Below the pieces are notes generated by a model. It had not been told where the DNA came from and did not search any database. It was given only the letters and a program-made list of their open reading frames with translations. The position numbers were made by a program, and so were the translations under genes. 64,000 bases of DNA from Thiothrix litoralis. GTDB taxonomy: Bacteria > Pseudomonadota > Gammaproteobacteria > Thiotrichales > Thiotrichaceae. Below are positions 52,542 through 62,685 of this stretch, piece after piece (position 1 is the first letter of the stretch; every line of letters starts with the position of its first letter). The stretch is from the NCBI RefSeq assembly GCF_017901135.1, contig NZ_CP072801.1, positions 1,612,001 to 1,676,000 on the forward strand, given 5' to 3'.

Positions 52542-53744
52542 TTGAATACCGAAAAATACATTGTACTGCAAAGCCGGGAGGCGGTATCAGCCACTCGCGG
52601 CGCAAACCTGACACGCAGCGGTGCTGGCGTGACCACATTCGCACAACCCGGCTCTGACATACGTCTGGAAGAGGCCGACTTGACCAAACGGGAAAGCCAT
52701 GACCTGCGGCGCGACCCCCGTACCCGCGCCGTTGCCCAGCCTATGCCGCTCAAACTGATTGCCCCTATCCGGCGCATGGCTGCCGATGCAACGACACCCT
52801 CCACCCCGGAAACTTGGGGTATCAAGGCAGTCCGTGCGCCCGAGTCGCGGTTTGACGGCTCTGGCATTACCGTCGCGCTACTGGATAGCGGCATTGACCC
52901 CAATCACCCGGCATTCGCGGGCATCAAGCTGGTACAGCAAAATTTCACCGATGAAGACCCGAATGACATCGAAGGGCACGGCACACACTGTGCAGGCACC
53001 ATTTTCGGCGGAGATGTCAACGGAACCCGCATCGGCATTGCCCGCAACCTCGACCGCGCCCTGATAGGCAAAGTGCTGGGCAAAAGTGCTGGCACATCTG
53101 CCACGCTGGCCAAAGCCATCCAATGGGCGCTACAGGAAGGGGCGCATGTCATCTCGATGTCGCTCGGCATTGATTTCCCCGGCTATGTAGACTCGCTGGT
53201 CAAACAAAAACGCATGAACATCAACCCCGCCACCTCGATGGCGCTGGAAGAATACCGCGCCAATATCAACCTGTTTACCGAACTGGCACGGCTGGTGCAG
53301 GCTTACAGCGCGATAGGGCAAGGTGCCATCATTGTTGCCGCCTCCGGTAACGAAAGCAGACGACCTGCGTATGAAATTGCCGTAGCGCCCCCGGCGGCGG
53401 GCGAAGGCATTATCGCTGTCGGGGCAGTCGGCGAATCTGATCAGGGCTGCACGGTCGCCAAATTCTCCAACAGCCAGGTGGACATTGCTGCCCCCGGCAT
53501 GAATATCCTTTCCGCCGAAGCAGGCACCAGTAACCTGATCATGATGGATGGAACCAGCATGGCGACCCCGCATGTCGCAGGCATCGCCGCACTCTGGGCG
53601 CAACGCCAACTGGAAATGCACGGGCGGGTAGAAAACGCCAGCCTGATGGCACAACTGGTTGCCAGCGGCACTTACACCCCATTAGTGCCGGGTAGCGCAG
53701 AAGACGACGTAGGAACCGGCATGGTACAAGCCCCGTTGAACTGA
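52542..53744 (+). CDS. Subtilisin-like serine protease (S8), cytoplasmic
   Basis: A 400-residue S8 protease. The catalytic triad is complete: Asp in ALLDSGIDPNHPAF, His in EGHGTHCAGTIFGG, Ser in DGTSMATPHVAGIAALW, plus the oxyanion Asn in VAASGNESRR. A roughly 90-residue prodomain-like lead has no hydrophobic segment, so no classical secretion is predicted. It starts with TTG at 52542 after GGGGAAAC. Sequence after the subtilase core is short. It is divergent from uvrC and alone. It may be an intracellular protease; a defence role is possible but unsupported here. Confidence 0.85.
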   Translation: MNTEKYIVLQSREAVSATRGANLTRSGAGVTTFAQPGSDIRLEEADLTKRESHDLRRDPRTRAVAQPMPLKLIAPIRRMAADATTPSTPETWGIKAVRAPESRFDGSGITVALLDSGIDPNHPAFAGIKLVQQNFTDEDPNDIEGHGTHCAGTIFGGDVNGTRIGIARNLDRALIGKVLGKSAGTSATLAKAIQWALQEGAHVISMSLGIDFPGYVDSLVKQKRMNINPATSMALEEYRANINLFTELARLVQAYSAIGQGAIIVAASGNESRRPAYEIAVAPPAAGEGIIAVGAVGESDQGCTVAKFSNSQVDIAAPGMNILSAEAGTSNLIMMDGTSMATPHVAGIAALWAQRQLEMHGRVENASLMAQLVASGTYTPLVPGSAEDDVGTGMVQAPLN

Positions 53745-53867
53745 TAAAGCACAGACTACGGTTTTCTTGCCTTACAGCAAGGTAAGCACCTGTCAAAGTT
53801 GTTAGGGTAATCGAGTTGATCACAACATTTTTACTACCACTTGATAACGATTACAGGGTGACATCAT

Positions 53868-56654
53868 ATGAAAAATAAATGGGTATATTCCTACCACGAA
53901 GGTGACGGCAAAAACAAACAACTACTGGGCGGCAAGGGCGCAAACCTGTGCGAAATTACGCAGATCGGCCTCAATGTTCCGCCCGGCTTTGTCATTAGCA
54001 CCGACGCCTGCCTGAGCTACCTCGCCCAACCTGAACACCAGTTGCCCGAAGGCGTCATGGCACAAACCCGCGAGCAGATGGCGACGCTGGAAAGCGCCAC
54101 CGGCAAACGCTTCGGCAGCGCTACCGACCCGCTGCTGGTATCCGTGCGTTCCGGCTCGGCAATGTCCATGCCCGGCATGATGGATACCATCCTCAACCTC
54201 GGGCTGAATTCGCAAACCCTGCTGGGGCTAATCGCCCATACCCGCAACGAACGCTTTGGCTACGATTCCTACCGCCGCTTCATCCAGCTCTTCGGTAAAG
54301 TGGCGCTGGGTGTGCCGGACGAGTTGTTCGACGAACAGTTTGAAGCCGTGAAAAAAAACGTCGGCGCAGAATCCGATGTGGGCTTGCAAGCCAATGACCT
54401 GAAAGACATCAGCGAACGCTTCCTCGCCGTGGTGCGCCACCACACCGGCAAGCCGTTCCCCGAAGACCCTTACGAACAGCTCGAAATCGCCATCAAGGCG
54501 GTCTTTGGTAGCTGGTCGGGCAAACGCGCAGTCGACTACCGCCGCGAATTCCACATTACCCCGGAAATGGCCAACGGCACGGCGGTCAACGTCGTCACCA
54601 TGGTATTCGGTAATATGGGCAATGACTGTGCCACCGGCGTCGGCTTCACCCGCAACCCCGCTACCGGCGAAAACATGCTGTACGGCGAATACCTCACCAA
54701 CGCGCAGGGCGAAGACGTGGTAGCCGGTATCCGCACCCCCAAACCCTTGCAGGAAATGGCGCGGGAAATGCCCGCTCTTTACACCCAGTTGCTCGACCTG
54801 CGCAACAAGCTGGAACGCCACTATTGCGAAATCCAAGACTTCGAGTTCACCATCGAAAAAGGTGTGCTGTACTGCCTGCAAACCCGCAACGGCAAGATGA
54901 ACGCCAGCGCCATGGTGCGCACCTCGGTGGAAATGGCGCACGAAGGGCTGATCAGCGAGGAAGAAGCCCTGCTGCGCGTCAACCCGCAACATCTGGAACA
55001 AATGCTCTACCCACGGCTTGACCCGGCATTCAAGGGTACGCCGCTGGCTACTGGCCTGCCCGCTTCCCCCGGTGCTGCCAGCGGACAAGTGGTGTTTGAC
55101 GCCGACCGCGCCGAGCAGTTGGGCAAGCAAGGCATCAAAGTTATTCTGGTGCGCGAGGAAACCAAGCCCGAAGACATTCACGGCTTTTTCGCCGCGCAAG
55201 GCATCCTCACCAGCCGGGGTGGCAAGACCTCGCACGCGGCAGTGGTCGCCCGTGGCATGGGCAAACCGTGTGTCGCTGGCGCAGAAGGCATCCACGTTGA
55301 CGTACAACTGCGCAAGGCCTTCGTCGGCAACACCATCATCAAGGAAGGCGACGTCATCACCCTCGACGGCACGCGCGGCAGTATTTACCTCGGTGCGGTT
55401 CCCAAGGTCGAATCCGATTTCTCCGACGAACTCGTCACCCTGCTCGGCTGGGCAGACAAGGCTGCACGCCTCAAGGTCATGGCGAATGCCGACACCCCCA
55501 ATGACGCGGCCCGCGCCCTCAAATACGGGGCGATGGGCATTGGCCTATGCCGTACCGAACGCATGTTCAACGCCGCCGAACGCCTCCCCATCGTCATCGA
55601 CATGATCGTGGCCGACACACCTGAACAGCGGCAGGCCGCACTCGACAGGCTGTTACCCATCCAACGCGCCGATTTCAAGGAAGTGTTCAAAACCATGTCG
55701 CCGCGCCCGGTCACGGTGCGTCTGCTCGACCCGCCAATCCACGAATTCCTGCCCAGCGAACAGCAACTGGTCGATGAACTGCAACAGTTACAGCACTTGC
55801 GCCTTTCCGTACAAGGCATGGAAGTGCTGGTGGAAACCGCCAAACTGCTGGCGGGTAGCAGTGGCGAACCACTCCCTTCCAGCGTGCACGAACTCGGCGA
55901 CACCCGTCTGGTCGACAGCGTAATCACCCGCAAGGAGCAAATCCTGAAAAAGGTGCGGGCACTGCGCGAAGTCAACCCCATGCTGGGGCATCGCGGCGTG
56001 CGCCTCGGCATTACGTTCCCGGAAATCTACACCATGCAGATCCGCGCGGTGCTGGAAGCGGCTGCCGACTGCACCAAGGCAGGCATCCCGGTATCCCCGG
56101 AAATCATGGTGCCGCAGGTCTGTACCGTCGAAGAACTCAAGCATGTCAAAAAGCTGGTGCAATCGGTGCATCAGCAAGTTGAAGCCACCTTTGGCGTCAA
56201 AGTTCACTACCAGTTTGGCAGCATGATGGAAGTAGTGCGTGCCTGTATGCGGGCGGACAGTCTGGCGGAAGAAGCGCAATTCTTCTCCTTCGGCACCAAC
56301 GACCTGACCCAAGCCACCTTCTCGTTCTCCCGCGAAGACGCCGAGAACAAGTTCCTGCCGATGTACAACGAACGCAGCATTTTGCAGGACAACCCGTTTG
56401 AAGTGCTGGACTTAAAAGGTGTCGGGCGGCTAATGGGACTGGCAGTCGGTTGGGGACGTAGCACCCATCCCAAACTCAAGGTCGGCATCTGCGGCGAACA
56501 TGGCGGGCATCCGGCCTCCATCCAGTTCTGTGACAGTATCGGGCTGGATTATGTGTCCTGCTCCGGGCCGCGCGTGCCGATTGCACGGCTGGCGGCTGCC
56601 CATGCGCAAATACTGTTGGGCAAGGAAAAAGCCAACGCTGACAAAACGGCTTAA
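53868..56654 (+). CDS. ppdK: Pyruvate, phosphate dikinase
   Basis: 928 residues, a few dozen longer than many homologues. ATP-grasp start: LLGGKGANLCEITQIG. Phosphohistidine domain: SRGGKTSHAAVVARGMGKPC with the active His. C-terminal PEP/pyruvate barrel: TNDLTQATFSFSREDAE and VGICGEHGGHPASI with the catalytic Cys. It interconverts pyruvate + ATP + Pi and PEP + AMP + PPi, supporting gluconeogenesis in organisms living on C1/C2 or organic acids. A terminator follows. Confidence 0.95.
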   Translation: MKNKWVYSYHEGDGKNKQLLGGKGANLCEITQIGLNVPPGFVISTDACLSYLAQPEHQLPEGVMAQTREQMATLESATGKRFGSATDPLLVSVRSGSAMSMPGMMDTILNLGLNSQTLLGLIAHTRNERFGYDSYRRFIQLFGKVALGVPDELFDEQFEAVKKNVGAESDVGLQANDLKDISERFLAVVRHHTGKPFPEDPYEQLEIAIKAVFGSWSGKRAVDYRREFHITPEMANGTAVNVVTMVFGNMGNDCATGVGFTRNPATGENMLYGEYLTNAQGEDVVAGIRTPKPLQEMAREMPALYTQLLDLRNKLERHYCEIQDFEFTIEKGVLYCLQTRNGKMNASAMVRTSVEMAHEGLISEEEALLRVNPQHLEQMLYPRLDPAFKGTPLATGLPASPGAASGQVVFDADRAEQLGKQGIKVILVREETKPEDIHGFFAAQGILTSRGGKTSHAAVVARGMGKPCVAGAEGIHVDVQLRKAFVGNTIIKEGDVITLDGTRGSIYLGAVPKVESDFSDELVTLLGWADKAARLKVMANADTPNDAARALKYGAMGIGLCRTERMFNAAERLPIVIDMIVADTPEQRQAALDRLLPIQRADFKEVFKTMSPRPVTVRLLDPPIHEFLPSEQQLVDELQQLQHLRLSVQGMEVLVETAKLLAGSSGEPLPSSVHELGDTRLVDSVITRKEQILKKVRALREVNPMLGHRGVRLGITFPEIYTMQIRAVLEAAADCTKAGIPVSPEIMVPQVCTVEELKHVKKLVQSVHQQVEATFGVKVHYQFGSMMEVVRACMRADSLAEEAQFFSFGTNDLTQATFSFSREDAENKFLPMYNERSILQDNPFEVLDLKGVGRLMGLAVGWGRSTHPKLKVGICGEHGGHPASIQFCDSIGLDYVSCSGPRVPIARLAAAHAQILLGKEKANADKTA

Positions 56655-56664
56655 TAGCCTCACC

Positions 56665-56692
56665 AGCCTCCTCCGCTGGGGGGAGGCTTTTA
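56665..56692 (+). terminator. Intrinsic terminator after ppdK
   Basis: AGCCTCC (56665-56671), loop of about 10 nt, GGAGGCT (56682-56688), then TTTATT. Confidence 0.78.
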
Positions 56693-56768
56693 TTGGCTTT
56701 ATGTACGCCAATTTGCACATCCCCCCCGCTGCCCCTACCATGAGCGTTTTCCCCGAAAACTGCCTACT

Positions 56769-58157
56769 ATGCCAGACCTCGACATCAAAGCCATTGAAGA
56801 CAAACTGGTCGCCGCCCGCACCAAGCTGATCCTCGACAAACCGTTCCTCGGGGCGTTGGTGTTGCGCCTGCCCTTGCAGATTGCCAACCCGGCATGGTGC
56901 CCGACCACGGGCACGGATGCCCGCAAGTTTTATTACAACCCCGAATACGTGCAAGAATTGCGCACCGAAGAAGCCCAGTTCGTGCTCGCCCACGAAGCCC
57001 TTCATTGCGCCCTGTCGCACTTTGCCCGCCGTGCCCACCGCGTCAAACACCGCTGGGATCTAGCCTGCGATTACGCCATTAACCCCATCCTGATTGCCGA
57101 CGGCCTGAAACCACCGCCGGGCATGATCATGATGAAAGAATACGTCGGCATGACCGCCGAGGAGATTTACCCGCTCCTCGACGACAACGACATGACCGAA
57201 ACGATGGATCAGCACCTGTATGACAAGGAAGACAACCCCTCCGAAGGCGGGCGTGATACCAGTGACAACCCGCTGAATAACCGCGACAAACAGGAAACTT
57301 CCACACCCAACAACCAGGATGACCAACCACAGGAATCCGAACCAGAACCCAGTGACGAGGCCGAGCCAACCGAGCCGGAGCCTTCCGAACCAGAACCCGC
57401 CGACGCGGGCGCGGGACAATCTGCCGCCCCCACCGAAACCGATAATGACAGCGGCGGGCAACAACAAGAACGCGATGAACAATCCGAAGGCGGCGAAGCC
57501 CCCCCGCCGCCACTGAACCAGCAAGAAGCTGAAGACCTCAGTGTGCAATGGCAGCAACGCCTTGCCGGAGCAGCACAACAAGCCCAGCAAGCCGGAAAAC
57601 TCAGCGGCGTCATGAAACGTCTGGTGGAAGAACTGCTGCAACCACGCTTACCCTGGCGCACCTTGCTGGCGCACTACATGACCGCTGTGGCTCGCGATGA
57701 TTACAGCTATGCCCGCCCCAGCTCACGGCGCGGCGACCCGGCGATTTTCCCCAGCCTGAAAAGCTACCAGATTAACGCAGTCGTCGCGCTGGACGTGAGC
57801 GGCTCAGTCAACGACAAGGAATTGCAAGACTGCCTGTCAGAAATCAACGCCATCAAAGGGCAAGTCCGCGCGGCTGTCACCCTACTCGCCTGCGATTCCG
57901 AAGTGGTGGAAGGTTTCCCGCGCCGTTTTGAGCCGTGGGAAGAAGCCACCCTGCCACAAGCCATGCCTGGCGGTGGTTCCACCGATTTCCGCCCGGTATT
58001 CGAGTGGGTAAATGCCCAAGACCAGCAGCCGGATATTTTGGTGTATTTCACCGATGCGCAAGGCTATTTCCCCAAAGCACCGCCGAACTTCCCCGTCATC
58101 TGGTTGGTAAAAGGCAAGTCCCCCGTACCGTGGGGCACAAGAGTACAACTAAACTAG
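56769..58157 (+). CDS. DUF2201 metallopeptidase-like / VWA-like protein
   Basis: A 462-residue protein. The N-terminal half carries HEALH (75-79) with a Glu/Asp-rich continuation (WDLACDYAINPIL), the putative metallopeptidase of DUF2201. A long acidic, Pro/Glu/Asp-rich linker (about 160-250) follows. The C-terminal domain begins VVALDVSGSVNDKELQ, a MIDAS-like DxSGS of VWA-like domains. Family members are usually next to a MoxR-type AAA ATPase; none is next to this gene here. It starts close after the ppdK terminator and may have its own promoter. It ends convergently with the sugar-kinase gene, overlapping it by 9 bp. Confidence 0.85.
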   Translation: MPDLDIKAIEDKLVAARTKLILDKPFLGALVLRLPLQIANPAWCPTTGTDARKFYYNPEYVQELRTEEAQFVLAHEALHCALSHFARRAHRVKHRWDLACDYAINPILIADGLKPPPGMIMMKEYVGMTAEEIYPLLDDNDMTETMDQHLYDKEDNPSEGGRDTSDNPLNNRDKQETSTPNNQDDQPQESEPEPSDEAEPTEPEPSEPEPADAGAGQSAAPTETDNDSGGQQQERDEQSEGGEAPPPPLNQQEAEDLSVQWQQRLAGAAQQAQQAGKLSGVMKRLVEELLQPRLPWRTLLAHYMTAVARDDYSYARPSSRRGDPAIFPSLKSYQINAVVALDVSGSVNDKELQDCLSEINAIKGQVRAAVTLLACDSEVVEGFPRRFEPWEEATLPQAMPGGGSTDFRPVFEWVNAQDQQPDILVYFTDAQGYFPKAPPNFPVIWLVKGKSPVPWGTRVQLN

Positions 58158-59411
58158 TAGGGGCGTATTGCATACGCCCTCTTCCAGAGCCAACAACGCT
58201 GCCCCAAACGCGGCCTCATCATGCCGTGAAGCCAGCAACGGCGCACCAATCAGCCTTGCCCGCATCTGCATCCACGCCGGATTGCGGCTACCGCCACCGA
58301 CAGTACGCAACGTTTGCGGGTAAGGTGCTCCAAGCTCATGCAGGCGTTGCCAGCCTTCCCGCTCAATCCGGCTCATGCCTTCCAGCATGGCTTGCAGAAA
58401 TGGCACATCGTCTGCCGGGCGTGGCGTTAGCCGAGGCTGCAATTGCGGATCAGCATGGGGAAAGCGTTCCCCCTGCTTCACCAACGGGTAATAATCCAGC
58501 CCAGTGGGGGTTTCCGGTGTGAGCAGCGACGTCAAACGCTCCAACGCCGCCCGCGAAAAATGCTGTAACAGCACTGCCCCACCGCTATTGGATGCGCCCC
58601 CCGCCAACCACTTATCCCCCAAACGATGGCTGTAAATACCGAATTCAGGGGCAAATATCGGCTGATCACTGATGATTTTAAGCGCAATGGTACTGCCCAG
58701 CGACGTCACCGCATCGCCCAACGCGCTTGCACCTGTAGCGATGAAAGCCGCAATGCTGTCAGTGGTTCCAGCGCGACAGATCCCCGCCCCAATTTTCTCC
58801 CCCGGCACATACACTTTCGGCAACAAGCGCTCAGGAACCAGCCCCTTCACCCATTCCGGCCATGCTCGCCGCACCGGGTCATACCCCAACTTCAAACAAT
58901 TATTTTCATCGCTGAAACCAAATTGCCCTGCCAGCTTGCCTGCAATCCAGTCGGCCTGATGCAAAGCGTGAGCGTGGGGTTGGTCGGGGTAATGCTCCAA
59001 GAGCCACAGCAATTTGGCGAGACTGCTGCTTGCACCGTGCGCACCGCTTTCTCTGGGGGCAATGGCTGCAATGCGCCGCGCCTGTTCCAGCGCACGCGCA
59101 TCGTTGTACATCAGGGCGGGTGTGGTCGGGTTGCCAGCCACATCCGTCAGCAAAATCGTGCCGGAAGTGCCATCCACAGCGATACCTTGCAGATTTGAGC
59201 GGATAGCTGCGGGCAGTTCAGCCATGACTTGCTGCACAGCAGCCCACCACAATTCAGGGGTTTGCTCGGCATGGGCGGGGTAAATAACCCGCGCTTCGGC
59301 TTGCACCGCCTGATTGCCATCAATAACAATCAAGCGGCAACCAGATGTGCCTAAATCAAGACCGGCGTAGTAATTCTCGGGCAGTGCTGCGGGCAATTTC
59401 AAGCTCCTCAT
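58149..59411 (-). CDS. FGGY-family carbohydrate kinase
   Basis: About 420 residues. N-terminal AGLDLGTSGCRLIVID is the FGGY phosphate-1 motif; GIAVDGTSGTILLTD follows. C-terminal ASNSGGAVLLQHF and TVGGGSRNPAWMQMRARLIG are the adenosine/phosphate-2 part. Members phosphorylate ribulose, xylulose, glycerol or similar; the substrate is not readable. The start is uncertain: ATG 59411 overlaps ackA by 56 bp, and a TTG about 15 bp downstream also has a GAGGAG-like site. It is third in a pta-ackA-kinase operon. Confidence 0.82.
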   Translation of the reverse strand: MRSLKLPAALPENYYAGLDLGTSGCRLIVIDGNQAVQAEARVIYPAHAEQTPELWWAAVQQVMAELPAAIRSNLQGIAVDGTSGTILLTDVAGNPTTPALMYNDARALEQARRIAAIAPRESGAHGASSSLAKLLWLLEHYPDQPHAHALHQADWIAGKLAGQFGFSDENNCLKLGYDPVRRAWPEWVKGLVPERLLPKVYVPGEKIGAGICRAGTTDSIAAFIATGASALGDAVTSLGSTIALKIISDQPIFAPEFGIYSHRLGDKWLAGGASNSGGAVLLQHFSRAALERLTSLLTPETPTGLDYYPLVKQGERFPHADPQLQPRLTPRPADDVPFLQAMLEGMSRIEREGWQRLHELGAPYPQTLRTVGGGSRNPAWMQMRARLIGAPLLASRHDEAAFGAALLALEEGVCNTPLLV

Positions 59412-60492
59412 TGGTGGGGATAACCAAAAGCTTGAGGGTAGCAGCTTCCTGCTGGAATTCCAGAATGCCTGCGGTGTGAGCCGTATTTCTGTCAAGGTCA
59501 GGGTGTACACCAAATACCTGCAAATTCGCGCACACTTGCGCCCGGATTCGCGCCGAATGTTCGCCAATGCCGCCGGTGAATACTACGGCATCTATGCGCC
59601 CCAACACGGCGATATACGCGCCGACGTATTTTTTCACACGGTAGGCAAACATGGCTTCCGCCAGTTGCGCATCGGTATCCCCGCTATCGGCCAGTGCCTG
59701 CACTTCGCGCATGTCGCCGACGCCACACAGCCCTTTCAGGCCACTTTTTTTATTGAACAGGCTTTCCACATCATCGGCTGATAACCCGGTTTCGCGATGC
59801 AGGTAGAAATGCAGCGCGGGGTCAATGTCACCACAGCGGGTTCCCATCACCAGCCCTTCCAGCGGTGTCATGCCCATCGACGTGTCTATACTCTTGCCCC
59901 CAGCAATCGCCGCCGCGCTGCAACCATTCCCCAGATGCAGGGTAATCAGGTTGAGATCAGCCAAATCACGGTGCAAATACGCTGCCGCCTGTTGCGCCAC
60001 GTACTGGTGTGACGTGCCGTGGAAACCGTAACGCCGTACCTTGTGTTGCTGGTACAGCTCGACCGGCAGCGCATAGCGGAACGCCACAGGCGGCATGGTC
60101 TGGTGAAACGCCGTGTCAAACACCGCCACCTGTGGAATGCCCGGAAACAGGCGTTGCGCCACTTCGATACCTTCCAGATTCGCTGGATTGTGTAGCGGAG
60201 CCAACGGAATCATTGCCCGGATGGTATCCACCACCGCCGCATCAATCAGCGCCGGTTGCTTGAAATGTTCGCCGCCGTGTACGACGCGATGCCCAATCGC
60301 ATCAATTCCGGCAATGCCTGCTGCTTGCAAACGCTGAATAATTTGTTCCAGCGCTTCATGGTGAGAGGCCATTTCACCACCGGCTTCACCAATCCGGTCG
60401 ATCAAGCCGCCCGCCAGCACTTGCTGCTCGTCCATGCCGAACACTTGGTATTTGATGGATGAGCTGCCTGCATTCAGTACCAGTATTTTCAC
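59356..60492 (-). CDS. ackA: Acetate kinase
   Basis: A 378-residue ASKHA-fold kinase (VLNAGSSSIKYQVFG, HRVVHGGEHF, DTAFHQTMPPVAFRYA, GFHGTSHQYVAQQA, VFTGGIGEHSARIR). It starts with GTG 60492, which overlaps the pta stop as GTGA. It interconverts acetyl-phosphate + ADP and acetate + ATP. The sugar-kinase gene starts inside its 3' end. Confidence 0.95.
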   Translation of the reverse strand: MKILVLNAGSSSIKYQVFGMDEQQVLAGGLIDRIGEAGGEMASHHEALEQIIQRLQAAGIAGIDAIGHRVVHGGEHFKQPALIDAAVVDTIRAMIPLAPLHNPANLEGIEVAQRLFPGIPQVAVFDTAFHQTMPPVAFRYALPVELYQQHKVRRYGFHGTSHQYVAQQAAAYLHRDLADLNLITLHLGNGCSAAAIAGGKSIDTSMGMTPLEGLVMGTRCGDIDPALHFYLHRETGLSADDVESLFNKKSGLKGLCGVGDMREVQALADSGDTDAQLAEAMFAYRVKKYVGAYIAVLGRIDAVVFTGGIGEHSARIRAQVCANLQVFGVHPDLDRNTAHTAGILEFQQEAATLKLLVIPTNEELEIARSTARELLRRS

Positions 60493-62630
60493 GCTGCGGT
60501 CTCCTGTTGCGCCTGAATCGCGGTAATCACCACGGTATTTACAATATCCGTCACCGTGCAGCCTCGGCTGAGGTCGTTGACCGGCTTGTTCAAACCTTGC
60601 AAAACCGGGCCGATGGCGACGGCGTTGGCGGAACGTTGCACCGCTTTATAAGTGTTATTGCCGGTATTCAGGTCAGGAAAAATGAATACGGTGGCTTTGC
60701 CTGCGACTTCGCTACCGGGCATTTTGGAGTTGCCAATACTGGCGTCCACCGCTGCGTCGTACTGGATTGGACCATCGAGTTTCAGCTCAGGGCAACGGGC
60801 ATGGGCAAGTTTGACGGCAGTACGCACTTTTTCCACGTCATCGCCTTTGCCCGATTCACCTGAGGAATACGACAGCATGGCGGTACGTGGTTCAATGCCA
60901 AACATCCGCGCCGTGTCGGACGAAGTGACGGCAATATCCGCCAACTCCGCCGCATTCGGGTTGGGGTTGACCGCGCAATCGCCGTACACCAGCACCCGGT
61001 CTTCCAGACACATGAAGAACACGCTGGACACCAGTGAGCAATCCGGCTTGGTCTTGATGATTTCAAACGCCGGGCGGATGGTGTGCTGGGTGGTATGTGC
61101 CGCGCCGGATACCATGCCATCGGCATAACCCAGATGTACCATCATCGTGCCGAAATAACTGACATCCACCATCGTATCCCAGGCGAAGGCCGGGGAAACG
61201 TTCTTGTGCTTGCGCAGCTCGTAATAAGCATCGGCAAATTCCTGCCGCCACGGCGATTTGCGCGGGTCGATAATGTCCACATGGCGCAATTTCAGCCCCA
61301 GATGCGAGGCTTTAGCACGCACGTCTTCCTCAACACCCAACAGACTGACTTGCACCACATCCCGCAAGGAAAGGATTTCAGCCGCGCGTAACACGCGCTC
61401 GTCACTGCTTTCCGGCAACACAATGTGTTTGCGCTGCGACTTGGCACGCTGGATCAGCTCGTATTCAAACATCAACGGGGTCATGCGCTGCCCGACGTTT
61501 TGAATAATCAACTGGCGCAACTGGTGCATATCCACGCAGGATTCCATCAAGCCCAGCGCCACCGCGATCTTGCGTTCGTCGGAGGGCAGGATGCTGCCTT
61601 CCACTTCGTTGACTTTCAGCGCAGTCTCGAAGGTATCCAGCGGTGAAGACAAAATAGGCAGGCGTAAAGGGTTCATGCCTTCCAGCAGCTTGCTGACCTG
61701 TGGCGCGGGTTGTTGCCCACCTGTGAGTACCAACCCGGAAATCAACGGGTAATTGCTGGACGCATCCGCCGCCAAAGTACCCAAAATAATGTCGGAACGG
61801 TCGCCGGGGGTAATGATCAGGGTACAGTTGTCCAGATGGTCGAGGAAATCCTGTACCTGCATCGCCGCCACTTTGTAGCGGGAAACTTCGTGGTTCATTG
61901 ACTGCGGCGTGCCGTACAAGCAGGTGAAATGCAGAGCGCGGGCAATTTCACCCACGGTTGGGCGTCCCAGCGAACTCTTTTCTGGCAGTACGTAAAACGG
62001 GAAGCGCGAACCTTGCAGCAAGGTCGACAGCTCATCGACCTGATCGGGCGGCACGCGGTTGGCAAAAGCTGCCAGCAACTCGCAATGCTGCCCCGCGTCC
62101 AAATGTTCTTCCAGCATCCGCACCGCATCGGCAATTTCACCCGCAGTACGCCCGTGACCTTTGACGACAGGCATGAACAGGCAACCAAAATGGTTGGCAA
62201 GTCTGGCATTGAATCCCAGCTCCAGCGCGGTATTTGCCCCGGTGAAATCGGTTCCAGCGCACACCACGATGTCCATCTTTTCTTGCACGGCGCGGTATTT
62301 GGCGAGAATCAGCTTGAGCAAGTCATCGTGATGGCCTTCCGCGATCATTTTACGGGCAACGTCCAACGTCACGCCGTAGAGTTCGCTGCCTTCCATGTCC
62401 AGACCATAACGCTTGGAAATCAGGTGGATCAGCGGGTCGCGCCCGTTGTTTTCAGTAATGACCGGGCGGAAGAAACCCACCTTGGGTGTCATGGCGCGGA
62501 GCATTTCCATCATGCCCAGCACGATGATTGACTTGCCGCTGCGGGGTTCTGCCCCGGCTATGTAGATACTGTGAAACACGTGCGTCCCCTTGAGTCCCGA
62601 AATGATTTTGTGCATTGCAGCATTTATCAT
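60489..62630 (-). CDS. pta: Phosphate acetyltransferase (long form)
   Basis: 713 residues, the same size as E. coli Pta. N-terminal P-loop domain (IAGAEPRSGKSIIVLGMMEM) and DRTGG-type middle (RSDIILGTLAADASSNYPLI) precede the catalytic PTA_PTB domain (HIVLPESSDERVLRAAEIL, GYADGMVSGAAHTTQHTIRP, DAAVDASIGNSKMPGSEVAG). ATG 62630 and ATG 62615 are both possible starts. It makes acetyl-phosphate from acetyl-CoA and works with AckA. Confidence 0.95.
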   Translation of the reverse strand: MINAAMHKIISGLKGTHVFHSIYIAGAEPRSGKSIIVLGMMEMLRAMTPKVGFFRPVITENNGRDPLIHLISKRYGLDMEGSELYGVTLDVARKMIAEGHHDDLLKLILAKYRAVQEKMDIVVCAGTDFTGANTALELGFNARLANHFGCLFMPVVKGHGRTAGEIADAVRMLEEHLDAGQHCELLAAFANRVPPDQVDELSTLLQGSRFPFYVLPEKSSLGRPTVGEIARALHFTCLYGTPQSMNHEVSRYKVAAMQVQDFLDHLDNCTLIITPGDRSDIILGTLAADASSNYPLISGLVLTGGQQPAPQVSKLLEGMNPLRLPILSSPLDTFETALKVNEVEGSILPSDERKIAVALGLMESCVDMHQLRQLIIQNVGQRMTPLMFEYELIQRAKSQRKHIVLPESSDERVLRAAEILSLRDVVQVSLLGVEEDVRAKASHLGLKLRHVDIIDPRKSPWRQEFADAYYELRKHKNVSPAFAWDTMVDVSYFGTMMVHLGYADGMVSGAAHTTQHTIRPAFEIIKTKPDCSLVSSVFFMCLEDRVLVYGDCAVNPNPNAAELADIAVTSSDTARMFGIEPRTAMLSYSSGESGKGDDVEKVRTAVKLAHARCPELKLDGPIQYDAAVDASIGNSKMPGSEVAGKATVFIFPDLNTGNNTYKAVQRSANAVAIGPVLQGLNKPVNDLSRGCTVTDIVNTVVITAIQAQQETAA

Positions 62631-62685
62631 AAAGCAATTCGGGGGCTGCTACCAGTGGGGGATGGTTAAGCGGTATGCATACGAC

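Noticed and set aside
52418-52903. N-terminal extension of UvrC to 52903
   Set aside because: It would overlap the divergent protease gene by 360 bp. The family N-terminus begins at ATG 52417.
53771-53800. Imperfect palindrome before ppdK as a terminator
   Set aside because: The CTTGCCTTAC/GTAAGGTAAG-like match has mismatches and no T-run. I could not assign a function.
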